NCBI RefSeq assembly: GCF_038008685.1
Contig: NZ_JBBOZQ010000001.1
Coordinates: forward strand, 434,001-498,000
Direction of reading: 5' to 3'
From: Lysinibacillus sp. FSL W8-0992
GTDB taxonomy: Bacteria > Bacillota > Bacilli > Bacillales_A > Planococcaceae
DNA: 64,000 nt
Both the position numbers and the translations under genes were made by a program. This document shows positions 28,024-37,408 of this stretch, one piece after another; within the stretch, counting starts at the first letter, position 1; each line of letters starts with the position of its first letter. The notes under the pieces were generated by a model. The model searched no databases, was not told where the DNA came from, and was given only the letters and a program-made list of their open reading frames with translations.

Positions 28024-29493
28024 ATGATTGAGCAATTAAAGTTAATGGACTTGAAAAATAAAAATAAACTAATGCTTTTCACTTATTTAGCTTCTACGAT
28101 TCTAGGGTTAGTAGGCTCAATATCTTTAAAACCTGATTTTTGGATTATTGTTTTTTATAGCGCGCAAATCATTTTTTACCCATTGATATACATAGTTAGT
28201 AACCGTTATAAGAAAGAAATTGTTTTCCCATATTTAATAGTTATCATTATGAATATCTTTAACATATGTTTAGTAATGATTTATGGTGGGGACCTATCCA
28301 CTGCTCTTTCTATATTTTTCTTTGCAGTATTTTCTGCTGTTCAATTTAATAACAAAATCTTTAGTATTGGATATAGTTTAGGGTTAGTAACACTTATTTT
28401 AGTTTATCTTTTCCCTTCTCCTTCCTTTGAGTATTATTCTGGAAATATAAGCTCATTTGTTATCATTTATCTCTTCACTGGTTTCCTGTTAACAATATTA
28501 ATTCGTATGAATCAAAACCAATTTAAAAAACTACAAGAGTACAGTGAAATTGCTGAAGCAGATGCTAAAACAAAAGAAGAGCATAAAATTCATTTGGAAC
28601 ATGAAATTGGCGTTATTGCTGAAAGTATTAGTAAAATTAACGATAAAGTTCAGTTAAATTTAAGATCGCAAGAAGAAATTCAAATAGCTATGAATGAAGT
28701 TTCAACAGGTAGTATGATACAAAGTGAACAAATTTCTAAAATAGCAGACAGTGCACAAAATAACTTAACGGCAATCCATTCAATGAATGAAATAACAGTC
28801 CGTTTAATAGATGACTCTGTTCAATCAAGCAACCTAGCAGATGAAGGCCAAAATAAAATCCATCATCTTACAACTGAAATGAATAGTCTTCAAAATGTTA
28901 TTTCGAACTTAAGTGATAACTTCAAAACTTTAACTGGGAAAATAGAAGAAACAAATCAGTTTGCCAATGATATTCAACAAATAACTGAACAAACAAATTT
29001 ATTAGCCTTGAATGCTTCTATCGAGGCAGCTCGTGCTGGGGATGCTGGAAAAGGATTCTCTGTTGTAGCCCAAGAAATAAGAAATTTAGCAGATTTAACG
29101 AATAATATTACTGTCAAAATCACAGAGAATTTAACTGATGTCAATACAACGAATAAATTAGCACAAATAAACATGAACAAGAGTAGTGATACATTACATC
29201 AAAGTGTAGAGTCTACAAAGCTAGTAAACACAAACTTTATTCAATTAAGCGAAATTTTACATTCATTAAAAACTAAATTTAATGAATTTGAGCATTTATC
29301 AAATGAGGTAGCTGTTAACAGTCAAAATGTTGATACGTCGACAAATGATTTTGCTGCGATTATCGAGGAAGCAACTGCAACATTACAACAAATGAATGCA
29401 TCGATTGAAAACATCACAGCTGACAACCATAGCATTGCAAAATACATCAATGATACAGCTAAGAGCACCGAAAATATAAAAAATACTTATTAA
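28024..29493 (+). CDS. Methyl-accepting chemotaxis protein with multi-helix membrane sensor
   Basis: A 489-residue chemoreceptor. The first 160 residues form about five or six membrane helices with almost no extracellular domain, so the signal is probably sensed in or through the membrane. From about 175 onward is the coiled-coil signalling domain; its tip contains [27 protein letters not shown] within about residues 318-348, the kinase-control hairpin. No HAMP domain is obvious. It lies alone, outside any che operon. The ATG follows GGAGG by about 14 bases. Confidence 0.9.
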   Translation: MIEQLKLMDLKNKNKLMLFTYLASTILGLVGSISLKPDFWIIVFYSAQIIFYPLIYIVSNRYKKEIVFPYLIVIIMNIFNICLVMIYGGDLSTALSIFFFAVFSAVQFNNKIFSIGYSLGLVTLILVYLFPSPSFEYYSGNISSFVIIYLFTGFLLTILIRMNQNQFKKLQEYSEIAEADAKTKEEHKIHLEHEIGVIAESISKINDKVQLNLRSQEEIQIAMNEVSTGSMIQSEQISKIADSAQNNLTAIHSMNEITVRLIDDSVQSSNLADEGQNKIHHLTTEMNSLQNVISNLSDNFKTLTGKIEETNQFANDIQQITEQTNLLALNASIEAARAGDAGKGFSVVAQEIRNLADLTNNITVKITENLTDVNTTNKLAQINMNKSSDTLHQSVESTKLVNTNFIQLSEILHSLKTKFNEFEHLSNEVAVNSQNVDTSTNDFAAIIEEATATLQQMNASIENITADNHSIAKYINDTAKSTENIKNTY

Positions 29494-29510
29494 GGTATTT
29501 TGAAAAAATA

Positions 29511-29546
29511 GAGAGTACGAAAACGTAAAAACGTTCCCGTACTCTC
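29511..29546 (+). terminator. Terminator of the chemoreceptor gene
   Basis: GAGAGTACG (29511-29519) pairs with CGTACTCTC (29538-29546), with inner AACGT/ACGTT pairing and TTTTCTTT following. Confidence 0.85.
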
Positions 29547-29593
29547 TTTTCTTTCCTAGCTGTTAATTCACTTCTATCGGGTGACATGAGCAT

Positions 29594-29760
29594 AGTGCCA
29601 GGCACTCACACAATTTTATACAATTCAAAGTAAAAGCCCACGGAGACTCCTGTTGGATCTACATATCGTAAAACGAATCAGACCGCAAAACAAAACAGCG
29701 ACAGTTACCGCTTACGTCATACCCGCGAAAGCGCAGTAGATTTTTACGCTTTAAAAAGCC
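29594..29760. repeat. Dispersed repeat element, single motif copy
   Basis: Motif copy at 29594-29617, then a core with GCCCACGGAGACTCCTG near 29637 and ACCGCTTACGTCATACCCGCG followed by AAAGCGCAGTAGATTTTT (29710-29748). It matches the core at 10005-10087 in order, but the hairpin is eroded. Confidence 0.75.
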
Positions 29761-29839
29761 ACCTCAATCTTTAGAGGGTTTGCATTAAAGAAATCGCTTA
29801 AGCCCTTCCCTACTTTCCTTGCAATTCAATTCTACGAAA

Positions 29840-29875
29840 AAAAAGTATGCTAAGAATCAACTTAGCATACTTTTT
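29840..29875 (-). terminator. Terminator of the cystine transporter gene
   Basis: Perfect 15-base stem (29840-29854 with 29861-29875), six-base loop, with A and T runs on both sides; it lies 15 bases past the minus-strand stop. Confidence 0.85.
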
Positions 29876-29889
29876 CCACTTATAAAAAA

Positions 29890-31284
29890 CTATAAATCTG
29901 CAACTTGTGCACTAACTGCTTTATTATTATACACTTCTGTATCTAATTCTTTCGTTACTCGAGCAGTTGTAACACCTGCCGTCATTGAACCACTTACATT
30001 TAGTGCAGTACGACCCATATCGATTAATGGCTCAACTGAAATTAAAATACCTGCAAGTGCAACCGGTAAGTGAAGCGCTGATAGCACAAGAATCGCTGCA
30101 AATGTCGCACCACCACCAACACCTGCTACACCGAACGAGCTAATCGCTACTACTGCAATAACAGTTATGATGAAAACAGGATCTAATGGATTAATGCCAA
30201 CAGTTGGTGCAATCATTATTGCTAACATTGCTGGATAGACACCCGCACAGCCATTTTGACCAATTGATAAACCGAATGAGCCTGCGAAGTTCGCAATACC
30301 TTCTGGTACACCAAGTCTACCTGTTTGCGTTTTAATATTCATCGGTAAAGTTCCCGCACTTGAACGTGAAGTGAAGGCAAATAATAATGTTTCAAGCGAT
30401 TTTTTTAAATACGTAAATGGATTTAAACCACTTAATGAAAGAATTAGTAAATGAACAAGGAACATAATAATTAATGCAACATAAGAAGCAATAACAAATT
30501 TACCTAAGTTGTAAATTGCCCCAAAATCAGATGTTGCCACTGTACGTGCCATAATTGCTAAAATACCATAAGGTGTTAAACGTAAAACAATTGTTACAAC
30601 ACCCATTATTAACGCGTGTATAGCATCTATACCTTTTTTAATGGTAGCTGCCATGTCTCCATCTTTTCGAGCAACACGTAAATAGGCAAAACCTAAAAAT
30701 GCTGCGAATATTACAACTGCAATTGTAGATGTAGAACGAGCACCCGTTAAATCAAGGAATGGATTCGCTGGGAATAATTCAATAATTTGTGTTGGTAAAT
30801 CTGGTGCAGCCATTCCCGTTGTTTTTTCTTCTAGGTATGCTCCGCGCTCTGTTTCAGCATCACCTTGCATAATTTGAGTAGCATCTAAATCAAATATTGT
30901 TGCTGAAAGAATCCCGACTGCTGCAGATACAGCTGTAGTACCGATTAAAATTGCTAAAATTAATGCAGCCATTTTCCCAAAATTTTTGCCAATTGTCATT
31001 TTCGTAAAGGCAATCAAAATAGAAATAAACACTAATGGCATTGCCACCATTTGTAGTAGTTTTACATAACCAGTACCAATGATGTTGTACCATGGCGTTG
31101 TTTCGGCTAAAACTTCCGAATCAATACCATAAAATAATTGAAGTCCTAGACCAAGTGCAATACCTAAACCTAGACCAGCAAAAACACGATTTGAAAATTT
31201 CACGTGTTTTTTGTTCATAATAACTAAAATCCCAACGCACACAAGTAACAGCGCTACGTTAAGAATAACTTGTAAAGTTGACAA
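29890..31284 (-). CDS. tcyP: L-cystine / dicarboxylate-amino acid:cation symporter, TcyP-like
   Basis: A 464-residue member of the sodium:dicarboxylate symporter family. It has eight or more membrane helices plus re-entrant loops. TSRSSAGTLPMNIKTQ is the serine-rich loop, and SFGLSIGQNGCAGVYPAMLAI together with VEPLIDMGRTALNVSGS form the substrate and cation site. Length and sequence fit the TcyP cystine carrier of Bacillus better than GltP. It is a single gene with its own promoter; a CymR site was not identified. Confidence 0.87.
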   Translation of the reverse strand: MSTLQVILNVALLLVCVGILVIMNKKHVKFSNRVFAGLGLGIALGLGLQLFYGIDSEVLAETTPWYNIIGTGYVKLLQMVAMPLVFISILIAFTKMTIGKNFGKMAALILAILIGTTAVSAAVGILSATIFDLDATQIMQGDAETERGAYLEEKTTGMAAPDLPTQIIELFPANPFLDLTGARSTSTIAVVIFAAFLGFAYLRVARKDGDMAATIKKGIDAIHALIMGVVTIVLRLTPYGILAIMARTVATSDFGAIYNLGKFVIASYVALIIMFLVHLLILSLSGLNPFTYLKKSLETLLFAFTSRSSAGTLPMNIKTQTGRLGVPEGIANFAGSFGLSIGQNGCAGVYPAMLAIMIAPTVGINPLDPVFIITVIAVVAISSFGVAGVGGGATFAAILVLSALHLPVALAGILISVEPLIDMGRTALNVSGSMTAGVTTARVTKELDTEVYNNKAVSAQVADL

Positions 31285-31439
31285 TAGAAGGCCTCCTAAG
31301 ATGTTTTATAATAATGTAAACCGAATTATATACCTATAATCCCTATTATTCAAGTATGTTTTATTAAGATTAATAATTTTATAAATGTAAGCGGTTTATT
31401 TATTTTGATTAAACGGCTGAAAAGGAATACAATCAAATT

Positions 31440-31455
31440 AGTTTATAAGTAAACT
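31440..31455. promoter_or_regulatory. Short palindrome in the leader of the SDR gene
   Basis: AGTTTA and TAAACT separated by four bases, ending six bases before the AAGGAGG site. This is a possible operator; no regulator gene is adjacent. Confidence 0.3.
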
Positions 31456-31477
31456 GATTTCAAGGAGGAGAATGTTT

Positions 31478-32239
31478 ATGGGAAAATTACAAGATAAAGT
31501 GGCGATTATTACAGGTAGTGGAGCAGGAATCGGTAAAGAAATAGCACGTAAATATGCACAAGAAGGTGCAAAGGTTGTCATCGCTGACTTCAATGAGGAC
31601 GCATTAAATGCAACCGTTGCTGAATTTAATCATGCTGGTTTTGAGGCATTTGGTGTCAAAGTAAATGTCGCTATAGAAGAGGATATCCAAAAAATGATTG
31701 CTAATACGGTAGCTCATTTTGGTCGTATAGATATTTTAGTCAATAACGCTGGAGTTGGTGACAATATGCAGGCAGCAGCAAATGTTGAAGATGCTGTATG
31801 GCAACGTGTCATGGATATTAATGTGAGCGGCGTAATGCGTGCAATTCGACATGTATTACCAACCTTTATTGAAAATGGCGGAGGAACGATTGTTAATATG
31901 GCTTCTATCGCTGGATTAACGGGTGGTCGCGGTGGACTAGCATATACAACTGCTAAACATGCAGTTGTTGGTATGACGAAAAATATTGCTTCTCACTACG
32001 GATCGCAAAACATCCGTTGCAACGCGATTGCACCAGCACATGTAGAAACAGGTTTTGCAGCAGCGATGACTAATGTAGACCCATTCGGTATGCAACAATC
32101 TGTGCGTGGCGTTCAACTTATGCCAAAAGCAGGTCAGGTTTCAGACATTGCAAATATTGCTCTATTTTTAGCTTCTGAAGATTCTGCTCTTATTAATGGC
32201 GTAGCCTTAGCTGCTGATGCTGGTTGGAGCGCTTATTAA
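31478..32239 (+). CDS. Short-chain dehydrogenase/reductase
   Basis: A 253-residue classical SDR. The start at 31478 is nine bases after AAGGAGG; the earlier ATG is only three bases away. The NAD(P) motif is TGSGAGIG (about 11-18), the structural NNAG follows, and the catalytic Ser-Tyr-Lys set is in NMASIAG and YTTAK. IADF after strand 2 puts an Asp at the cofactor site, favouring NAD over NADP. The C-terminus has the FLASEDSALINGVALAADAGWS tail. It oxidises or reduces an unknown alcohol/ketone. Confidence 0.9.
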   Translation: MGKLQDKVAIITGSGAGIGKEIARKYAQEGAKVVIADFNEDALNATVAEFNHAGFEAFGVKVNVAIEEDIQKMIANTVAHFGRIDILVNNAGVGDNMQAAANVEDAVWQRVMDINVSGVMRAIRHVLPTFIENGGGTIVNMASIAGLTGGRGGLAYTTAKHAVVGMTKNIASHYGSQNIRCNAIAPAHVETGFAAAMTNVDPFGMQQSVRGVQLMPKAGQVSDIANIALFLASEDSALINGVALAADAGWSAY

Positions 32240-32268
32240 GATTTCTATTAAAATAGTACCGCATAATA

Positions 32269-32302
32269 AAAACCTACTTCGTTAGTGAACGAGGTAGGTT
32301 TT
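32269..32302. terminator. Bidirectional terminator between SDR and GGDEF genes
   Basis: Arms at 32269-32283 and 32288-32302 pair over 15 bases with one mismatch, followed by a T-run. The minus-strand GGDEF gene ends inside it. Confidence 0.85.
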
Positions 32303-33232
32303 TTTGTCATTAATTAAATAACAGCTTCCATATATTTTTTTACATTCTTTTTTTAAACGTGTTACTGCATCTGACAATTGATTAACTGAAGTAAATTGCT
32401 GATACTCATTTGTAATAACAGCAATGGACAATGATGTACATGTAAAACGCTCTAATTTCCCAACTCTATTTGGGACTTGTAATTGCACCAAATCTTCAAG
32501 CTCATAAAAATCAATTATTTGGGCATCAAACTCTTCAATAATTGTTTGGCAAATGCTTGCTACTTCATAATGCGGGAGAATAGCAACAAAATCATCGCCA
32601 CCTATATGCCCTAAAAAATCTTCTATTCCTGTAATGTTTCTATTAAGGATATCTGTTAAATAAAGCAAAATCTTATCTCCTCTATTAAAACCATAGGTGT
32701 CATTATAAGTTTTAAAATGATCTAAATCAAAATAAATCAGACTATATTTTTCAAGCTGTAGTGCCTTTTCTAGTTTTTCTTCAATTAACTTATTGCCAGG
32801 TAAGCTTGTCAGAGGATTTAAAAAGCTTGCAATCGCTACTTGTGTCTCTACAAGCTTTAACAGCAGTTCTCTAATACTAACTACACCCAAATATAAACCT
32901 TTTTTAATAACAATAACATCATCATATAGGTCCTCTGCTCGTCGGTCCATCGCATCCGTACTCACTTCAATAATAGGTGTACTATAATCTACAATTAGAG
33001 GATTTTCTTTCATAATAAGTTGATTTTGCCGCCCCATAAATAAGTTATAACCATAACGTGTACCAATTTTTTGATAGAAATGTGTGCGTGTAATATGTCC
33101 AATTGGTTTGCTATCTCTTACAACAACAACACTGCGCAATGATGGATTGCTCGTAAAAAGTAAATCTACTTCTTTGTTTTTTACAAATTCATCAATACTA
33201 AGAACGTTTTCTATGACTTCCCCTATCTGCAT
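32282..33232 (-). CDS. CBS-domain diguanylate cyclase (GGDEF)
   Basis: A 316-residue protein from the ATG at 33232 (six bases after GGGTGG). Residues about 5-130 look like a CBS-domain pair. The GGDEF domain runs from NPLTSLPGN (139) through YFDLDHFKTYND (167-178) to the active loop GGDDF (211-215), which keeps the residues needed for c-di-GMP synthesis. No RxxD inhibitory site precedes it. The gene overlaps the end of the upstream EAL gene by 35 bases, so the two are coupled and together resemble a single EAL-CBS-GGDEF protein. Confidence 0.87.
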   Translation of the reverse strand: MQIGEVIENVLSIDEFVKNKEVDLLFTSNPSLRSVVVVRDSKPIGHITRTHFYQKIGTRYGYNLFMGRQNQLIMKENPLIVDYSTPIIEVSTDAMDRRAEDLYDDVIVIKKGLYLGVVSIRELLLKLVETQVAIASFLNPLTSLPGNKLIEEKLEKALQLEKYSLIYFDLDHFKTYNDTYGFNRGDKILLYLTDILNRNITGIEDFLGHIGGDDFVAILPHYEVASICQTIIEEFDAQIIDFYELEDLVQLQVPNRVGKLERFTCTSLSIAVITNEYQQFTSVNQLSDAVTRLKKECKKIYGSCYLINDKKTYLVH

Positions 33233-34091
33233 AGTCATCCACCCTTATTTCCCCAAAATGTATGTCTTTTGATGGCTTCCCTATTGCATATCCCTGTGCA
33301 TAATGGATGCCAATGTCTTGTAAATAATCGAGCTCCTCTTGCCGTTCAATACCTTCTGCAATAATTTTCGTTTCTGCTTGCTCAGCGTACGTCATAAGTA
33401 ATGTAACAAGCTGCTGCTGCTCACTGTTTTTATCGATAAATTGAATTAATGAGCGATCCAACTTAATAAATTCGGGCTTTAAATAAATAAGTGTTTTTAA
33501 GCTATTGTAGCCAGATCCCATATCATCCACCGCAATACGATAGCCCTGTGAACGATAATGTGATAATACTCGTTCAAACTCCACGAAATCTAACACAGCA
33601 CTGCGCTCTGTTAATTCAAACACTACTTGCTGCGGCTTAATGCCTAGCTCTTTTAACAATTGTAATGTCTCACCACTATTATATTTCTTATCTAGTAATA
33701 CGTTCGGATGGATATTGAGAAAGAGCATAAAATCTTTATTCAGCATTTCTCCATGAAGACGCTCTTTAAAACGTTGCAATGAAAGGTTTCGACAAAAGCA
33801 TTCAAATAAAAATACGCAGTCTGTTTGCCCTACAAATTCATAAAATTGGTCGACACTACTAAATAAGTCGGAAGGCGTCGGTCGATTCAGCGCCTCAAAT
33901 CCCATTGTTTCTTTCGTTTGTAAGTTCATAATTGGTTGAAAAAAAGTATGTAAATCTTTAGTCTCAATAATTTTTTTCAATGTCTTGAAACGTTTTATAT
34001 ATAAAGTATTGTTTTGATGCTGTTCATATAAATGATTTAAATATAAAAAGAAACTGTTTGTTTTTACGTTTTGTCTCACAGCAGACTCCAT
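33198..34091 (-). CDS. EAL domain c-di-GMP phosphodiesterase
   Basis: A 297-residue EAL protein (start 34091 after AGAGGTG). Catalytic-site residues are present: EALNR (66-70), Asn126 in LNIHPN, ELTER (159-163), Asp189-Asp190 in VDDMGSG, Lys210 in IKLDRS, Glu246 in IAEGIE, and the closing QGYAIGKPS. Loop 6 is DDMGSGYNSL instead of the common DDFGTG. It should degrade c-di-GMP to pGpG. It is followed with overlap by the CBS-GGDEF gene, so opposing activities are produced together. Confidence 0.87.
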   Translation of the reverse strand: MESAVRQNVKTNSFFLYLNHLYEQHQNNTLYIKRFKTLKKIIETKDLHTFFQPIMNLQTKETMGFEALNRPTPSDLFSSVDQFYEFVGQTDCVFLFECFCRNLSLQRFKERLHGEMLNKDFMLFLNIHPNVLLDKKYNSGETLQLLKELGIKPQQVVFELTERSAVLDFVEFERVLSHYRSQGYRIAVDDMGSGYNSLKTLIYLKPEFIKLDRSLIQFIDKNSEQQQLVTLLMTYAEQAETKIIAEGIERQEELDYLQDIGIHYAQGYAIGKPSKDIHFGEIRVDDYADRGSHRKRS

Positions 34092-34205
34092 TTCACACCT
34101 CTTAAATTGGTTATTAGTTCTATTGTAAGCTTTCATTGTAAATGTGCTGTGAAGTAGTTGTAAAAAGAACAAAGTTGATTTTCAACATCGTAAAAATGGA
34201 CAGGC

Positions 34206-34270
34206 AAATTGTTTGAGTGACTGGCACTTTCGCACTGTCAAAATTCAGAATTGTTTGAGTGACTGGCACC
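34206..34270. repeat. Two inverted-orientation copies of the dispersed motif
   Basis: Copies at 34206-34228 and 34248-34270 in the same direction, opposite to all other copies in the window, separated by 19 bases with no hairpin core. The rest of the 34092-34415 gap is AT-rich and must hold promoters for both flanking genes. Confidence 0.8.
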
Positions 34271-34415
34271 TTGACAAATATTTTTGTTAAATTATGATTA
34301 TAGTAGAGGTATTTTTCTTTCTTTTCTGAAAATTATAGTTTGCTAGTAGATTTTTTTTAGGTCTTTATAGGACAACCTATTGAGATAAATTATTTTTCAA
34401 GGGAGGATCATGTTA

Positions 34416-34601
34416 ATGAGCTTGTCTATTCAACAACTATTGGAGAACAAAGGAATTACAGCAAAATCTGAACACCTTGAACTACTAAAAACGCGGTGGG
34501 AAAGTATGCAATCACTTCGTAGCAATTTAGAAGGCATTGCAATTGATGATGCAGATATTGCTATTCGCAATATACCTGGAGGTGACCATATTGAAAACTG
34601 A
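34416..34601 (+). CDS. Small GatC/AtzG-like amidase partner protein
   Basis: A 61-residue protein from the ATG at 34416, nine bases after GGAGG. It is acidic and helical: EHLELLKTRWESMQSLRSNLEG, then IAIDDADIAIRNIPGGD. This two-helix plus acidic-tail layout resembles the small GatC-like subunits (for example AtzG, DUF4089) encoded beside amidases of the GatA family. Its last 11 bases overlap the amidase start, and its own final codons contain the amidase ribosome binding site, so the two are coupled. Subunit function is an inference. Confidence 0.65.
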   Translation: MSLSIQQLLENKGITAKSEHLELLKTRWESMQSLRSNLEGIAIDDADIAIRNIPGGDHIEN

Positions 34602-36009
34602 TTTACATTTAAAATCTGTAGAAGAACTGGCGCCATTAATCGAAAACAAAACACTTTCTCCTGTCGAATTGACGAAAGAAATTTTAAATTTTGCTGAAGA
34701 AAGCCAGCCAAAAATTAATTCTTACATGGCCTTTTACCACGAAGAGGCTATAGAGAATGCCAAATTGGCAGAGCAAGAAATTATAAATGGAAATTACCGA
34801 GGAATGTACCATGGAATTCCGATGGCACTAAAAGATAATTTATACTTTAAAGATAAAATAACGACGATGTCTTCAAAAATTCATAAAGATTTCGTCTCAA
34901 ATTATGATGCGACCGTTGTTGAAAAGCTTCGGGATGCAGGTGTTATTTTCACAGGGAAATTAAGTATGCACGAATACGCATGGGGCATTACAAATAATAA
35001 TCCTCATTATGGACCTGTACGTAACCCATGGGATCTTGATAAAATTCCTGGCGGCTCAAGTGGTGGTTCAGGAGCAGCAGTAGCGGCAGGTGCAAGTGTA
35101 GCCTCATTGGGAACAGATACAGCAGGTTCTATCCGCATCCCTTCTTCAGCGTGTGGTATCGTTGGCTTAAAACCTACTCATGGTCGTGTAAGTAAATTTG
35201 GTTGTTACCCGCTTGCTTGGAGTTTAGATCATATTGGACCTATGACAAAAACGGTAAAAGACGCCGCAGCTATGCTCGAGATTATTTCAGGCTTCGATCA
35301 TCGAGACCCTACATGTGTAGATGTACCTGTAGATAATTATTTAAATCAGCTTTCTGGCAATGTGAAAGATTTAGTCATTGGTGTTAATGAGGATTATTTC
35401 TTTAACCGCGTTGACTCAGACGTTGAACGTGCGGTTCGCGCAAGTATTCAAAATCTAGTAGACCAAGGAGCAAAGGTGGAAGTTGTCAAAATCCCATCCT
35501 TGCAATATGCAGAATGGGCAGAGCTCGTTACTTCCCTATCTGAGGCGTCTGCTATCCATCACTCAGATTTACAAAAGAGACCACAAGATTTCGGTGATGA
35601 TATTCGTCTGTTATTTGAGCTAGGTGAATTACCTTCAGCTGTTGATTATTTACAAGCTCAACAAGTACGTAGACAAATTAAACAAGAGTTTACGCAAATA
35701 TTCAATCAAGTGGATGTCTTAATTTCACCGACATTACCAATTGTTGCGAATACAATTGGCGATGACTTTGCAGAGCTAAACGGCGAAAAGGTCGACTTAA
35801 TCGACAATATTATTCGCTTCACTGGGCCAAGTAACTTAACTGGATTACCAGCACTTTCTGTTCCATGTGGATTTAAAGGGAATTTGCCAATCGGCTTACA
35901 AATTATTGGACCAGCATTTAACGAAGGTCGTATCCTAAACGTAGGCTATGCAATTGAGCAAACAAATCCATTAAAAAATCGAAAGCCTAACCTTTTTGCT
36001 AACATTTAA
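34591..36009 (+). CDS. Amidase signature family enzyme (GatA/AtzE-like)
   Basis: A 472-residue amidase starting at TTG, eight bases after GGAGG inside the preceding gene. The Ser-cisSer-Lys triad is visible: Lys81 in MALKDN, Ser156 in GGSSGG and Ser180 in TDTAGSIR. Length and sequence fit the GatA/AtzE branch. True GatCAB genes would be expected next to gatB; here the neighbours are a small GatC-like gene and a PucR regulator, which favours a catabolic amidohydrolase for a nitrogen compound. Substrate unknown. Confidence 0.9.
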   Translation: MKTDLHLKSVEELAPLIENKTLSPVELTKEILNFAEESQPKINSYMAFYHEEAIENAKLAEQEIINGNYRGMYHGIPMALKDNLYFKDKITTMSSKIHKDFVSNYDATVVEKLRDAGVIFTGKLSMHEYAWGITNNNPHYGPVRNPWDLDKIPGGSSGGSGAAVAAGASVASLGTDTAGSIRIPSSACGIVGLKPTHGRVSKFGCYPLAWSLDHIGPMTKTVKDAAAMLEIISGFDHRDPTCVDVPVDNYLNQLSGNVKDLVIGVNEDYFFNRVDSDVERAVRASIQNLVDQGAKVEVVKIPSLQYAEWAELVTSLSEASAIHHSDLQKRPQDFGDDIRLLFELGELPSAVDYLQAQQVRRQIKQEFTQIFNQVDVLISPTLPIVANTIGDDFAELNGEKVDLIDNIIRFTGPSNLTGLPALSVPCGFKGNLPIGLQIIGPAFNEGRILNVGYAIEQTNPLKNRKPNLFANI

Positions 36010-36018
36010 AAAATATGT

Positions 36019-36040
36019 AGCCGTCCATTCGTGGGCGGTT
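36019..36040 (+). terminator. Terminator of the amidase operon
   Basis: An eight-pair stem with G-U pairs (36019-36026 with 36033-36040), six-base loop, followed by ATTTTTATT, ten bases past the stop. Confidence 0.7.
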
Positions 36041-36144
36041 ATTTTTATTCATTGCAAATAAAAGCCAACAACTATATTCATTTATCCTAAAATGATGGTA
36101 CGATACTTAATAATAAATTACTGGAAAGGTTGCTAGATTCCCTA

Positions 36145-37302
36145 ATGAACGTAAAAAACTTTTTGCAATTACCTATTACAAAGGATTTTACAGTAGTTGC
36201 AGGTAGCAACGGTTTACATAAACCTGTCCAAAATGTTGAAATTCTAGATTTTGAATTTTCACCTGATATTGAAACTGTTCGAGAAACGATATTTACACCA
36301 AATAGTGTAATACTCAGCAGTTTATTATTTGCAAAACAACAACCCGATTATTTATTAAATGCTGTGAAAAGCCTTATTCAGTTAGAAGCTAGTGCATTAG
36401 CTTATAAGCCCGTTATTTATAATGATTTACCAGATGAGGTACTCGCTTTAGCAAACGCACATCATTTCCCGATATTGCGATTCGGTGGAGACGAATTTTT
36501 CGAAAAAATCATTTTAGAAACAATGGCATACGCAAAAACACAAGACTATGCTTTCTTTTTAGAAACAATTATGAAACGCCTTATTAATGAAGAAGTTACT
36601 GATGAACAAATTACATCTTTTTTACAACAATTGAACAAGCCGTTTGAAAAATATATGTTCGTAGCAAATCTTCAGATGAAGTCATTAACAAATGCCGAAT
36701 GGATGCAACCATTTTTACAATTAGAGCTACTATTAAAATCAGGCGTAATTTGTAAATATAAAAATAGCATCTTCATTTTGGTGACAAATCAATCACAACA
36801 TTTTCAATTCGAGAAATTTCTTAATGAATGGCTCACAATGTATGATTTATCAACAGACGAGCTGATTGTTGGTTATAGTCAAGTACATGTCACACAAACT
36901 GAGCTTCACCTTGCTGTGCGAGAAGCTTTCTTCGCCCGCATAATGGCTGAAATGGATATGACCCCTACTTGTCACTACAATCATCTTGGATCAGATATTT
37001 TACTTATTGAATTACATCGGAAAGACCCACATTTCGTTATGAACTATGTAAATGACTATCTAGGGCCATTACTAGATGAAAAAGCAGATGTAGATTTAAT
37101 CAACACTGCAATCACTTATATCTTAAAAAAGGGTAATATTAAAGAAGTAGCAGTAGCACACTTTTGCCATCCAAATACTATACGATATCGCATGACAAAA
37201 ATACGCCAATCAGTAGCACCGTTGGATAATGATTATGTATTTTATGAACGCTTATCTGCAGCCGTTAAATTGTACTTATTACATAGCAAAATAGCAGATT
37301 AA
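36145..37302 (+). CDS. PucR family transcriptional regulator
   Basis: About 385 residues from the ATG at 36145; a TTG at 36130 abuts the AAAGG and is less likely. The N-terminal part (VQNVEILDFEFSPDI...) matches the PucR purine-catabolism domain. The C-terminal VAVAHFCHPNTIRYRMTKIRQ (about 347-367) is the PucR helix-turn-helix. Such proteins activate catabolic genes for purines, ureides or amino acids in response to substrate. It follows the amidase on the same strand and probably controls it. Confidence 0.9.
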   Translation: MNVKNFLQLPITKDFTVVAGSNGLHKPVQNVEILDFEFSPDIETVRETIFTPNSVILSSLLFAKQQPDYLLNAVKSLIQLEASALAYKPVIYNDLPDEVLALANAHHFPILRFGGDEFFEKIILETMAYAKTQDYAFFLETIMKRLINEEVTDEQITSFLQQLNKPFEKYMFVANLQMKSLTNAEWMQPFLQLELLLKSGVICKYKNSIFILVTNQSQHFQFEKFLNEWLTMYDLSTDELIVGYSQVHVTQTELHLAVREAFFARIMAEMDMTPTCHYNHLGSDILLIELHRKDPHFVMNYVNDYLGPLLDEKADVDLINTAITYILKKGNIKEVAVAHFCHPNTIRYRMTKIRQSVAPLDNDYVFYERLSAAVKLYLLHSKIAD

Positions 37303-37408
37303 ATAGAGCTTTGGAATAAGTACAAAAAAACGCCTGGAATTTTAGAATCAAAGTCAAATTATTTTCTTTCTTCTCATGCTATTCTTATTGGAGTAAGGAG
37401 GAAGAAAG

